The notes beneath the pieces are model-generated. The model made no database searches. It had not been told where the DNA came from and was given only the letters and a program-made list of their open reading frames with translations. DNA of 64,000 nucleotides from Bedellia somnulentella. Taxonomy: Eukaryota; Arthropoda; Insecta; Lepidoptera; Bedelliidae. The stretch spans positions 12,419,213-12,483,212 of the forward strand of contig OY755183.1 in assembly GCA_963576735.1 (NCBI GenBank), written 5' to 3'. Below are positions 1 to 11,600 of this stretch, piece after piece. Position 1 is the stretch's first letter. Each line of letters starts with the position of its first letter. A program made the position numbers and the translations under genes.

Positions 1-855
1 ATTTATTAAATTTATAGCACTCCCTAAACAGTGTAGTTTGGTGATTTTAAATGCGCTTTGATGAACGGTTCGGTATTTCCGTTTAATAGCAAATTTTGGA
101 ATAAAATGCTATGAAGTATTTATAACAATCTAAAAAATAAATCATTACGTGTTGTAGGATGCAACTACTGGCGCCATCTAGTATGTTATATGTAAATTAG
201 TAACGATTCGGTTTTGGTCACGGGCGCGATGGCTTATTTTATGTATAATTTTGGTGTTTCTCTACCGATTTCTATGATTCTTTTTTTATTGAATAGGTAA
301 TAATGTTACCTTTTTGAAATTAGGGATGAGTGAGAGGTTTACAAACGTAAGAGTAAACAAATATAATCAGAATGTTCCGAACTGCTAAGCTATCGGGAAT
401 TACACGTGCTATTGTGAGTCAACCGTAAAAGATAGACATAAATTGTACAGCATTTTTTTTTAGATAATTTTATGAAAAATATTTCCGTCATACTTGATTT
501 CTATGTAAGTTTAACCATTAAGGCTGCACACGCGACGGAAGCTTAAAAAATGGAGTAACATCTCCCGTTTTCCCAAAATTTCCCAAAATTCCCCTTTACT
601 ACTCTGCTGGAAAGTATACAAAAACCTGTCCAAGAGTATGGAGAATAATTGTACCAAGTTTCGTTAAAATCCGTCGAGTAGTTTTTGTTTCCATAAGGAA
701 CATACAAACCGACAGACAGACAGACAGACAGACAAAAATTTTACTGATTGTATTTTTGGCATCAGTATCGATCACTAATCACCCCCTGATAGTTATTTTG
801 AAAATATATTTCATGTACAGAATTGACCTCTCTACAGATTTATTATAAGTATAGA
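1..855 (-). mobile_element. Helitron-like element, family A, cut by window edge
   Basis: Closely similar to the complete copy at 56516-57501. On the minus strand it starts with A|TCTATACTTATAATAAA at 855, the 5'-TC terminus expected of Helitrons. The 3' CTAG end lies outside the window, roughly 110 bases to the left. It carries a GACA microsatellite near 711-734 like its relative. There is no coding capacity, so it is non-autonomous. Confidence 0.75.
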
Positions 856-2003
856 TGATATAAAAATTAAATGTTCTCCTAACACTAAAATATTACTATT
901 TGCTGATGACATAAAAATTCTTAAATATATTAATACTAAATAGGATGTAAATGACTTACAAAATGATTTGGATCGCTTTCAAAATAATTGTTACCAAAAA
1001 AGGCTTGATCTTAGTGTCTCTAAATACTACCATGTTACTTTCACTAGAAAAAAGTTAAAACAGAATTTAGATTTTTCGTTTGGTAACAAAGTAATTACGA
1101 AAGTTGACTCAATGCGAGACTTAGGAGTAATATTTGACAACCAGTTAATATTTGAGAAACATATTGACCATATAGTCAAAAAAGCCACTTGGGTTTATTA
1201 TGAGAACTGCGTCGGATTTTCGAGGTATTAAAGCCATTAAAGTTCTTTATTGCGCCTATGTTCGTAGTCACTTAAAATATGCGTCGCCCGTGTGGTATCC
1301 TCAGTACCAAATATATAAGTTAAGAATAGACGCGATTCAGAGGAAAATTCTTAGGCATCTTGATTTTAAGAGTAAGCAGTTAATATCAAGTTATGCCGAA
1401 CGGTGTGAAATTTATCATTTTGTTCCGCTTGAAATAAGGCGTAACATATCGGATATGTGTTGCCTTGTCAAAGTGGCAAACGGTTCAATTGACTGTCCGG
1501 AGCTACTGCAACTCATATGTCTCCGCACCAACCAGCTGGCACTGCGTCAGCGGTCCATGGTGCATGTAGCCCCGGCCAAGACGAGATATAGGCAAAATTC
1601 ATTTTTGATACGCGCTTGTCGTGAATACAATTTGGTTCATAATGACTTTGATACTTTCAACACCAGCACTTCAACGGTGAAGCGTTTACTTACCATTATG
1701 TATTTCTCAAAAGAAAGCTCTTAATAGAGTTTTATATATTATGTGGCAGTTAAAAAAAAGTTTCTTTTTACCATAAATTTGTCATTTATACTATATATAT
1801 ATATATATGATTTTGTATTTGTTTATATACATATAAATACGTTTTTGTTTTAGAATAGGCACTATAATGGTTGTAAATTAAACGTAATTATTATATTTTT
1901 CCTTTTCATAAACTACTGGTGAAGACTTTTAACTGGCATCGATGCTATTTTCTGTTACGTATATTGTTATTATTTAGTAAGTCTTCCAAATAAATAAATA
2001 AAT
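856..2003 (+). pseudogene. Degenerate non-LTR retrotransposon, jockey/CR1-like reverse transcriptase 3' part
   Basis: This is the C-terminal half of a LINE reverse transcriptase. A FADD catalytic box is read at 899-910, followed in the same frame by an in-frame stop at 941-943 and then by the DRFQNN and LGVIFD stretches typical of the RT thumb region. A frameshift near 1190-1230 moves the reading to a second frame (1200-1724), containing YVRSHLKYASPVWYPQ and IQRKILRHL, which is typical of jockey/CR1-type LINEs. The 3' UTR ends in an AAATAAATAAAT tail near 1990-2003. The 5' part is missing, as usual for a truncated LINE insertion, and the copy is dead. Assignment to jockey rather than CR1 is uncertain. 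Confidence 0.85.
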
Positions 2004-2096
2004 CAAATTCCAAATGTGGCTGAGGAGTTTCTAGCTCTGAAGCTCTGGCTACCCTTTTTTGGAATTTATGGCCTTGAGTATATGTATGTATGTATA
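2004..2096 (+). repeat. SINE-S 3' fragment
   Basis: Matches the 3' half of the 250 bp S repeat seen complete at 33864-34110 (opposite strand there), including the gagtatatgtatgtatgta tail. The long-TIR transposon at 2097 is inserted in its TATG tail, and the LINE tail abuts it on the left. Confidence 0.7.
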
Positions 2097-3506
2097 TGTC
2101 GCAGGAAAATCGTCAAACTCGTTAACTTATAAGTTTCCTAGGAAACTTGTAAGTTGCCGGAAATCCGTCAAACAGCATGCGAATTTACATCTTACCTGAT
2201 AGGTTTTAGGAAACTTGTAAAATAACGAACTCACCTCAGGAAGATTGTAAGTGGGGATCGTTTTTGACAAGTTTACTAGTTTTGAATTTAAAATTTAGGA
2301 AATTTGTAAACCTCCTAATGGCTGCTAGTGAAATTGTTAATAGAAGTAGTTACTTATGATGATTGGTTAAGATGTGAGTTTAGTAAAGAAAAAAACATGA
2401 ATTTAAAGTAATGACAATGTTTTGATATTTTCAAATATAAATGAGGAACTGGACTAAGAAGGGTTTCCTGGCCGTTAGTCTTACGTAATGATAAACGAAA
2501 ACTACAAATAATTTATTACGATGACGGATTTTTACTCTAGTTTCCATTCGTTAATCAACCAACCTTGTGACTTGCTTTTCATACACTCACATTACAGTAG
2601 CGAATTACTACTAAAATCAGAAGGTGGCGCTGGGTATGCAGCTATTCACCTAACATCACTTAAACAGCCTTTGGTTTCCTCTTAGGACAACCGCGGGATA
2701 AAATATTATTAATGCAGTAAATTTGTTAGAATTTAAAATCTTACAAGCATCGGTTAAGAATAGCACTAACATGTTTCTGGCGGTAACCTATAACAATGGA
2801 TGTCATTGGAGGCGATGCGGTTGGAGACCTATCGCCAATAATGTTTACATTACAATACAATCTTTTCCCCTTTAACTTCCGAAACTAGCTAAGAAATTTC
2901 TTATTCCGACGGTCAGGTTACCCACCCTATCTAGGGATTTATTGCCGCAAGTATAGGTATGTATGTATCGGTATTAAAACGCTCTTTAAAAAAAGATCTA
3001 GAAGGTATTCATACTATATAACAACAAAGTATCACGATATATACTCAAACAATTTATATTTAATAAATACTCTTAAAACTTTTTAATTTTATGTGAGTAA
3101 CAGCAAATAATAGCAAATTAATAGATTAGCATTAGTAAAGCAAGGAAAATATTAGTTTCGATTGTCGAGTTGAAAAGACGCGCGAATGCGTCACGTCACG
3201 TGACCGCCGCCAGCCAATCCGCATTCGCTAACATCCCTCTCTTCGCGCCGTCAACGCTGCATTGACAACTTTCCTAGCGGGATTCAGGAAACTTGTAAAG
3301 TTCCTAAAATACAAAATTTTAAACTCGGAAACTTGTCAAAAATGATCCCCACTTACAATTTTTCTGAGGTGAGTTCGTTATTTTACAAGTTTCCTAAAAC
3401 CTATCAGGTAAGATGTAAATTCGCATGCTGTTTGACGGATTTCCGTCAACTTACAAGTTTCCTAGGAAACTTATAAGTTAACGAGTTTGACGATTTTCCT
3501 GCGACA
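2097..3506. mobile_element. DNA transposon with long terminal inverted repeats, TA-flanked
   Basis: The ends are inverted copies of each other over about 200 bp (2097 to about 2300 against about 3300 to 3506). They begin TGTCGCAGGAAAATCG and differ at only a few positions in the outer 180 bases. TA flanks both sides (2095-2096 and 3507-3508). The arms carry a recurring GGAAACTTGTAA motif. The interior has no transposase, so it is non-autonomous; it contains a SINE-S piece (2811-2969) and a GC-rich block (3180-3265). The superfamily is uncertain: a TA duplication suggests Tc1/mariner-type mobilisation. Confidence 0.75.
2811..2969 (+). repeat. SINE-S fragment nested in the TIR element
   Basis: Contains ggcgatgcggttggagacc and ends in gtatgtatgtat, both diagnostic of SINE-S. 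It is older and more diverged than the 33864 copy. Confidence 0.65.
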
Positions 3507-3530
3507 TATTTTGCATGCAGCATGCCTTTG

Positions 3531-3779
3531 ACGACAGCCGTGGCTGAGTGGATAGGTGACTAGCTTCTCGGTCCGGAGGTTGCGGGTTCGATCCCCGCTG
3601 AGGGCATCATTTATGTGATGAGCGTAAATGTTGTTTCTTAGTCTTGGATGTTATTTATATGTGTATTGTATAATATTAAATATATCGTTGAGTTAGTATC
3701 CCATAATACAAGTCTTACTTAGTTTGGGGCTAACTTGATCTGTGTATAATATGTCCGTATATATAAAAAAAAAAAAAAA
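3531..3779 (+). mobile_element. tRNA-headed SINE with A-rich tail
   Basis: A tRNA-like head (gtggctgagtggata as A box, gggttcgatcccc as B box) is followed by a body containing aagtcttacttagtttggggct and gatctgtgtataat, which I recall from a SINE common in Lepidoptera. The tail is a run of A at about 3764-3778. The acceptor arms pair poorly, so this is not a functional tRNA gene. Confidence 0.75.
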
Positions 3780-5010
3780 TATATATAATATATAATAATG
3801 CGCTATGTGTATAAGGAGCTGATGATAATAAATATTAAAGGAACGGATATATTTTTTTTATCGTATGAGAATAAATTTGGCCTGTGGTGGGTACCCAATC
3901 AAACTAAAGAATCTTAATTGTCTAATTAGTAACTACGATCCATAGTATCTGTAAGAAATTTCACAATTATATTCAAATGGCCACCCACCACCTTTCAGAC
4001 AATTTCAAAACAACGCAAAATTTTATAAGAAGAGCAGCATTACTGGTCTATTATTATACTGTGCCTGGGCTGCTATAAATCAGACTTTATTGTGTTTGCC
4101 TTATCGAGACGTTACAGTCGAATATCATTTACTTGCTCCAGTATGCAATCACATTAAAAATATTGCGAAAATTTGGACTATCACAGCAATGAGTTTTAAG
4201 CTGACACATCTCGAAAAGACAAAAGCACCGTACAAAACCTCCGAAGGAGAGACCTTTCCTTTTTTTGGAACGAAAAGGAATTATTCCCTACCTAGCCTAG
4301 TTAATTATGCAAGTCGGGATGCGCTTCTCTTTTATCTCACTGCACTGTATTAAAATGATGCAAAATTCATTTTGCGGATTTTAGAAATAATCTTAGGCGT
4401 CTCACGGATTTTGTTATTGAAATGGTATCTACTTTCGACTGCAATGCTTAACTGTGACCCCTCGTGTGGTGAAATATATGGAAGTGCCAGAATAGAAGAA
4501 ACGATTCAGAAATGCTATAATAAAAAATGCGCATGGCATGCATATAAATACATATTGCTATATTCCATTCTTTTTAGATGTATTCGTATATCATCTAAGG
4601 ATAGTACAGTATATTAACCACCACATACAAAATACCACATTAACACGTGATACAATACTTTATCTGTCGTAGGTGTATTGAGTATTCATAAAGCTAAAAA
4701 AATATAGAAAATAGCATTTGAAATACTTCAATGGCAGAAAATTGGTTCGGTTTCGTAATTATAGACAAATTCAAAGCTGCGATTTTGTATACCAACAAAT
4801 TTTCAGTATTTCTGCAAAATTATAATTACATTATCATTCCAATTTTTATCAAATGCTCATTATTATAAATGGCGGGTTCTAATATCCAAGCAGACAGCAA
4901 ATAATAACCGCTCAATAATTTTACTGCAGGCGAAAAATTTGGACTCTCCAGCTCACTCAATTTGGTCACCTCTCAGTGTTCCAGCAAAGCTGAAATTTAT
5001 CTTTTTCTCT
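3780..5010. other. No recognisable gene
   Basis: AT-rich sequence. Two open frames (4090-4353 and 4372-4617, +) show no family resemblance, no flanking splice sites in phase and no homology to the repeats in this window. Confidence 0.5.
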
Positions 5011-5830
5011 TATACAATTACTAGGGGTCTAGTGGGGTTGTCCAGGGTTTGCAGCCGCCCCGAAAGGGTAAGCAAATCGTACTTGGCGGTAAGTAAGGGT
5101 AAGTAATCGTTGTGCACACGACGACGTCTACACCTCGGTTAATCACGTCGGCTCGTGGGCTAAACCCTGGCCTGGTAGGCTTTAGAAGACAGAATTCACG
5201 CGGATACCTACCGCAAGTGCACAACTCTATCATACTCGACGGGAAAGGAAGCTTACGCTGATAAGCACCGAGTACTGGCGGACCCGGCGAGTTAGCAAGG
5301 CAATGTCAATGGCCTAGGGCGGCAGTTGAGGTTAGAAGTGACTGCCGACTAGAGACTCCATCCGAACCCTCAGCAAGTCGTAGCATTTTCCATTCCACTG
5401 TGCTACGGAGCATGAGCACGAGGGACGGCATCTGCGACTGCGCGACCGCGTATGCTCTAAAATATTCATGTGCAGATGACTACTTACTAAGATCTTCTAC
5501 GCGGATACCTATGCTTTGTAGCAGAATCCTCAGTTGGCCTGCAACAGCTCATGTCTGATGTAGACAAGTTTTGCTATAAAATTGTCCTAAAAATCAGCAT
5601 GAAAAAGGCGTAGGTGATTTCTTTAGACATTGACGGTCACGAGGTGCTGAAAATCAAACTTGGTGAGGATGAGCTAAAACAGGTCGATAAGCTCCGCTAC
5701 CTGGGAAGCATTCTAACATCCAAGTACGACCTTGTCACAGAGAACTACAGCAGAATCGGAGCTGCAGCTGTAGCATTAAGCAGGCTCGATACCAAGGTAG
5801 CTATCAAAGTAAAGCTAGGTATCATTTCAT
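5011..5830 (+). pseudogene. RTE-type LINE remnant, internally deleted
   Basis: From 5515 one frame reads AESSVGLQQLMSDVDKF, then after a stop at about 5611 continues in the same frame with QVDKLRYLGSILTS and the RIGAAAVALSRLD stretch. This is the region after the catalytic box of RTE/craniofacial-development-protein-2-like reverse transcriptases. A CADD-type catalytic box lies just upstream near 5469 in another frame. The GC-rich stretch 5020-5460 is unlike its surroundings and may be the 5' end of the same LINE joined by internal deletion; that part is inference. Not functional. Confidence 0.7.
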
Positions 5831-6182
5831 GTAGTTTCATTTACATTTATCAGCCCGGCAACAGGCAGTGTCTTACTTTATTGTATTCAAGATAGGAAAA
5901 ATGCACCATAGTGTTGCCTCAAATATAGTTTTTTTCGTATATACTGGAGATAGATACAGTATTCCGCCGATTTTTTATATTTCTTATATCAAAAGGTCAG
6001 ACATGCTGGAATATTTTTATATAGGTCCATTTTTTTTTTATCTACAGATAAATTGACTACTGGGTTTCATCATTCCCAATACATCTTCAACAGATGAAGC
6101 GGTATCTAGTTTTAATGTGGGATTTGCTACTATGCCGTAAATCTACTGAATGTTGGCTCTATAGACTAAACGGATGTTATGG
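5831..6182. other. Short tract without a recognisable feature
   Basis: Low-complexity AT-rich DNA between the RTE remnant and the hAT target site. I see no splice-consistent exon or repeat match here. Confidence 0.45.
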
Positions 6183-6190
6183 GGTGTTCT

Positions 6191-8475
6191 CAGTGTTGCC
6201 AACGTAGGCGATTTTTCGCCATTTAGGCTACTCAGATTGGGAAACGGCGACCAAAAAATCGTAAAGGCGACTGGTCGCCTTTTAGGCTACTCAAAAAAGA
6301 TTAAATTTACTTTCATTTATAGTCGAACTAGCTTTTTGCCCCGCGACTTCGTCCGCGTGGACTTATTTTTTTGCATCCAGTTTACATAATACCAAAATAC
6401 CGAAACACTATCTCAACTCTGTGTTTTATATTTATAATCCCGCGGGCGTTGTTAATGACATAAAGGACATCGAGACTTTTTAAGTGATTGTTGGGCGATT
6501 CAGTTTGTGAAGCATCACTAACAACCTTGTTTAAACTATCTTTTATTAATCTATTTCCAAAATTGGATGAAGAATTAGCATCTCTGAATACCCTTTTGAA
6601 TACCTTACCTCTGGCTACACTTTTATGGCATTTATGGTTGTTAGCATATACTCATGAATGATTGATAGATGGATTTCATAAATTCAATCGCACCAAGTTT
6701 TATTATAAAATGTAAAAAAAACTCTATATTAACTTTCATTTGCTATATCAACCCGTTAGGTGTTGAGTTCCAAAAATTCCTTTTTAATTGTTCATAAGAA
6801 TCATGAAACAAATATACCAAGTTTTTATGTTCAGAAATGAAAATATCTTTAGTAAGTACAGATACGGATAGTAGTTTGGCGCTGCGGCGGCGGCCCGGTG
6901 CTGCCCCCTACACTGACCGTTGATGATATTGGGAGAACTTGCAGCGATTGCTCGGCAATATAGGGATGATTAGTGGTGGATCTCCATCCAAAATAATCGC
7001 TAAATTGAAGGGATAGTGCTTGCTATTATTATATATAGTGCTATTTTAAGCTAACAAAACTTTTTTTTTACAAAAAGATTGAAATACCTGAGATATGAAC
7101 CCGGGACGATTGATTCATAATAGTTCTAATTAAATATTCATAGTAGTTAGTTATACCGCTACGCCACGGAGACGTTACCGGGGCGGTGTCAAATTTTTAT
7201 TACGCTTTATTTCATATTAGTCTTACTATTGATAAACAAATTTGTCATTTAAATGTTCATTTATTTTGATGAAAACTAATGAAACCCCTTCATCTTTCCA
7301 AAATGAACATTAACAAAGTGTCTGTTGTGAATTCCATCGATGATAAAAATAATCGCTGCAATATTTTGAGCCATATATGAGTTAAGGTTTTTTGATGTTA
7401 CTATGAGAACTCTTGCGGATTCCTTAGTTTCAAGGAATCGTCGTCGTTTCATTTAGCTTCTAAATTTACATGTTTATATTCGTTTGCAATATAAGTAGAT
7501 GTAAAAAAAAATATACGATAAACAAATAGTACATCATCCCTCGGGAGTTTCTTATTTTCGGGGATCCATTATCGTACCATTAAGCTTCTAAATTTTGATT
7601 TTTATATTAGTTTACAATATTTTACTTTGTTTTAAACGATACACAGCGCCATCTCCAATGCATCCAGCAAGCAAACAATATTTTTGATATCCCGTGGGAA
7701 CATATTTTTTTCCAGGATAAAAGTCCCTATCATTTAATTTAGACTTCTAACTACACGTCTGAAAAATTTCAAAGTAATCGGTTCAGTATTTACGGCGTGA
7801 AAGCGGAACAAACAAACAAACAAACTCACTTTCTCATTTATAATATTAGTATGGATTACGACACAAATAAGCACAAAAAATTTAGCTACTTCAGAAGATA
7901 TACGATAATCAAGATAAAAAGATGGTAAAACTCCTTGGCAAAACCCTTCACCCATATTGAACGTTTCATCTCTAAATACGTCTGAGATCATGTTGGTACT
8001 ACTGTGAAAATATCACAGGTGGAGTTGCGAAAATTTAAATTCGAATCAACCGAATATTCGAATCAGAATGTTGATTAGAACTATTCGAATCAGGAATTTT
8101 TATCCATTTAACCTTTAGGAGTACTAACAAAACAGGGCAAGAACAGAAACTGCTCGCAGCAGATCAAGCAGAATAATGTTTTAGAGTCTGGCTAATGAGT
8201 CTTTGGACACGCCAATTTAAAATCTTTTCTTTCTTTAACTTTTAAACACAGATTTGATACTTTTATTTTCTTTAAATAACTTCAGACTCTAGTTTAAAAA
8301 CTAGTTGTTTAAGTGTTAAGAACTGATTTTCTTGTATGTGCAGGAGGTTATAATATAAATACGTAAGTAAATAGTTAAAAAGGTGCTTTTATTTTAGTTT
8401 CGGGTTTGGGCTACTTTAGGCTACTCAAGCTTTGAAAATTGGGCGACATACGGTCTTGACTTGTTGGCAACACTG
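6191..8475. mobile_element. hAT-type non-autonomous transposon with 8-bp target duplication
   Basis: Ends are CAGTGTTGCCAAC (6191) and GTTGGCAACACTG (8475), a 13-bp terminal inverted repeat of hAT style. An identical 8-bp target duplication GGTGTTCT flanks it (6183-6190 and 8476-8483). Subterminal aggctactc motifs occur at both ends. The element is split by a Helitron at 6328-7855; without that it is about 0.76 kb and non-coding. It sits about 200 bases upstream of the MCRIP start codon. Confidence 0.85.
6328..7855 (-). mobile_element. Helitron-like element, family B, nested in the hAT element
   Basis: On the minus strand it begins A|TCCATACTAATATTATAAAT (7855) and ends CTAG|T (6328). Just before the end is a CGCGGAC-GAA-GTCGCG hairpin. 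The 5'-TC, 3'-hairpin and CTAG ends, with insertion between A and T, are the hallmarks of Helitrons, and these particular termini are familiar from Lepidoptera. A nearly identical copy is at 27029-28510. It contains an AAAC microsatellite (about 7808-7824) and no long ORF. Confidence 0.85.
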
Positions 8476-8483
8476 GGTGTTCT

Positions 8484-8673
8484 GACGGATAGCACTTGAC
8501 ACTGGTAAAAGTATCGGTCGGTGCGGTGCGGTCGTTTGGTAACAATATCACCCGTCTCCGTCCGTCAATGTCAGTCTGCCTATTCTGTTGTCAATGTAGG
8601 TCTATGGACTGAAGCATTGGTGGTTAAAATTTTGTATTTTTAGTATTTTTCTGGTTTTGTGCAAAATTTTACA
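8484..8673 (+). promoter_or_regulatory. Probable promoter and 5' UTR of the MCRIP gene
   Basis: Relatively GC-rich tract (tcggtgcggtgcggtcg around 8516) directly before the start codon at 8674. The hAT target site ends at 8483, so the promoter must lie in these 190 bases, inside the transposon, or beyond it. There is no clear TATA box. Placement is inference. Confidence 0.4.
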
Positions 8674-11600
8674 ATGTATACTGTTTCTAAGGGACCCAGC
8701 AAAATAGTAGCCAAAACACGACGAGGTTTGTATCGAAATTACATAGTACTAAACTCGCTATATCCCCTCGCTCAAACTTTGGATCATATGACATTGAATG
8801 TTATTTTTCAGGACTTTCACAAAATTTAGATAGATTAGACAGCCGCAAAGACTTAAACCGTAAAACCTCCGAATCAGACAATGGAGAAGTATGCAAGTAA
8901 GTCACATAAAGTCTGTAATATTGCTCAATAATTTCATCAATCTTTACATAACCTCATAACACTACACACTTATTTCCGGTATTCAATTTATGTTATTCTC
9001 TGTATTTTTATATTTCAACCGTCATGAATTCATAATGCATGTTAAGTTTAATGAAATTTATAAAGTATAGGAGGTTTGAATCAGAAAAAAATGTGTAATT
9101 TATGTTCCTAGTGAAACCAAGTACAATGTCCAACCAATCTACAATGCTTCTTTAAGCCAAAAGTGCAGCGAAACACTTGTAATATACATACATACATTAT
9201 GTGCATGTGACACAAATAATGTGTATAAGATAGCCTCAGTCTATCCAAATATAAATTGCCACATTGTATGGTCTTATTATTAATAAATTTCATTACAAAT
9301 TAACTTTATAGCTGCTATGATGATATTTATTTTGAAAACTTGGAACATTTTGAAGAAGTGCATGGCTGTATATGAATTTTCAAAATTAACATTCAATTTA
9401 AATATAATGTTGCAAATTTGTAGTTTAAAATGGTATTATTTATTTTACATATACACTCACGGCTATATCCCTAGAAGGAGTAGCCAGAGCTACAGAATAA
9501 TAAATTCCTCAGCCTCTTTTGGAAGTTGAGTTGGGAAAAGACTGTATAATAATTATTGTTGGTGATGGATCTCCTCTTGTTAACGCCCACCGTAAGAAAT
9601 AGGGTGATGATATTTTTAACAGACACTACACACCTAATTATTTCAACCTTGGTTTATTGTTGTTATTAGCGACATGATAGTCCAGTGGGTAGAACACCCG
9701 CCCGAAAACAGAAGGGCGTGAGTTCCAATCCTGGGCCTACACCAATTTGTCTTTTCTAAAGTCATATGTGTGGTTAATTTATCATGGTTGTTAACGGTGA
9801 GGGAAAACATCGTGAGGAAACCCACATGGCTGAGTTGTACTTAGTCATGTGACAGTGTATTCGTACAAAACGGCGATAGGCCTGCCCCCTATCTTGTGAG
9901 TACACTGTCTAAGCAAAACGTGGGTACCTTCTTTGGAAACTAGATGGCGCTTGCCAACCCCTTCGGGGACAAACGGCGTGATCATGGTTTATTGTTAAAT
10001 GAGGAACTCAATGTACGTAAATCACCATCTAATCCTTCGATCATATAAACCAAACATACACCAATAAAGTACAAAAATGGCCTGGTCAAACAGTGTTTTT
10101 TTTTTATATGGTAAGCACGTTTTCACTGACAGTTGCGTGCTAGATCTTGCAATAAATAATAATAGGCCTTAAGAAAATGTGGTAAGGTTGATAATTGTAG
10201 GAAAATAAATGTGTAATTAACAAACAGTCTTGTCATTCTCGTGGTCCTCTTTTGTGCATTGAATTTGTATCGAGTGCATCTTTGGTATATGTGATCAAAG
10301 ATCTGATCCCATATTTGATTTGGAAGCAATTTATCATCAACTTAAGTATTGAAGTCTTGGCTTCACACTATGCAATTACTATTATGACTATATTAAAGAC
10401 AAACTAAGAGGTCTTTTAAGAAAATATAATGATATGAATGAAAGATAAGATAAAAATAATTTATTTCAAAATAAAAAGAGTAATTTTCTGGTTTTTCAAA
10501 GTCACAACTAACTTATGTATAACTTAAATCTCTATGTCTATTTTGGATTTTGAAGGTGTATTGTTGTGAGAAGAACCTGTAAGAAATTCATCAACACAGA
10601 TCTTTTCTTAGTCATATTACAATATTGGTGTATAACATACATAACATAAACATTCACGCCGAATATCCCCGAAGGGGTTGGCAGAGGTACTAATACTTCT
10701 GAACATCACGTGACTTTGTCACCTGGTGTTCAGAGTACCCACGTTTTGCATGGACAGTGTACTCACGTGACAGGGGGCAGGCCTATCGCCCCCTGTCACG
10801 TGATATTGGTATATGTAATATTGGTGTATGTCTGGCATTATCCTAAATAGAGCCCTGCTGATACCAAGCAGTTTCATCTATCATATAAAGATTGTGTGAT
10901 ATTGAGAAATAGTGCAATTTGTTAACAATATGATAAAAGATGATGAAGAAGAAAATGTTCAAATAGTATAGGCTCATAAAAATTAAACGCTAGTTCAAAC
11001 ATACATACATAATCTCACAGTTATAAATCCCTAAAAAATTAGCCAGTGTTTGCCAAAGTGTAGTGGACACAAGATCAATCAATGGCTCTTTTGATGGGTC
11101 TTGCCTTACAAACAATTAAAGCCCTATTATCTTTAATCGCCTTATAATAAGTATGTAAATGTATTATTTACTGGCCTGAACCATCCTATAAAACTCACAG
11201 ATTTTATTTAAGTTTATAGTGAGTACCCAATAAATGAAAACGTTTATTGATTTTTTTGTATTAATAAATATTATAAAATTTCCAGCATGCCAAGACCAGT
11301 ATTTCATTCCAATGGTAAGAAAACAGTTCACCAAAGAATACAACATGATGTGCTGACACCACAGCACGAGGAGATTATCAAATACATTAATGAAAGTAAG
11401 TTTTTATCTATTACTTGGACAATTATCTACCATTGAGTCTGTTTAGACAGCTATTTCTGAAAAAACACTAAATAATGCCTCAACACATGTTTTTAAATAA
11501 TTACATACATACATTGCAAAATACATACATACATACATATACTCACGGCTATAAATGCCTAGAAGGGGTAGCCAGAGCTAAGGATAGAGAAATTCTTAAG

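Noticed and set aside
3531..3605. tRNA gene candidate
   Set aside because: Acceptor stem pairs poorly and a SINE body with A tail follows, so it is a SINE head. The same holds for 42418-42490.
4090..4617. Two adjacent + open frames
   Set aside because: No family resemblance and no splice or promoter context.
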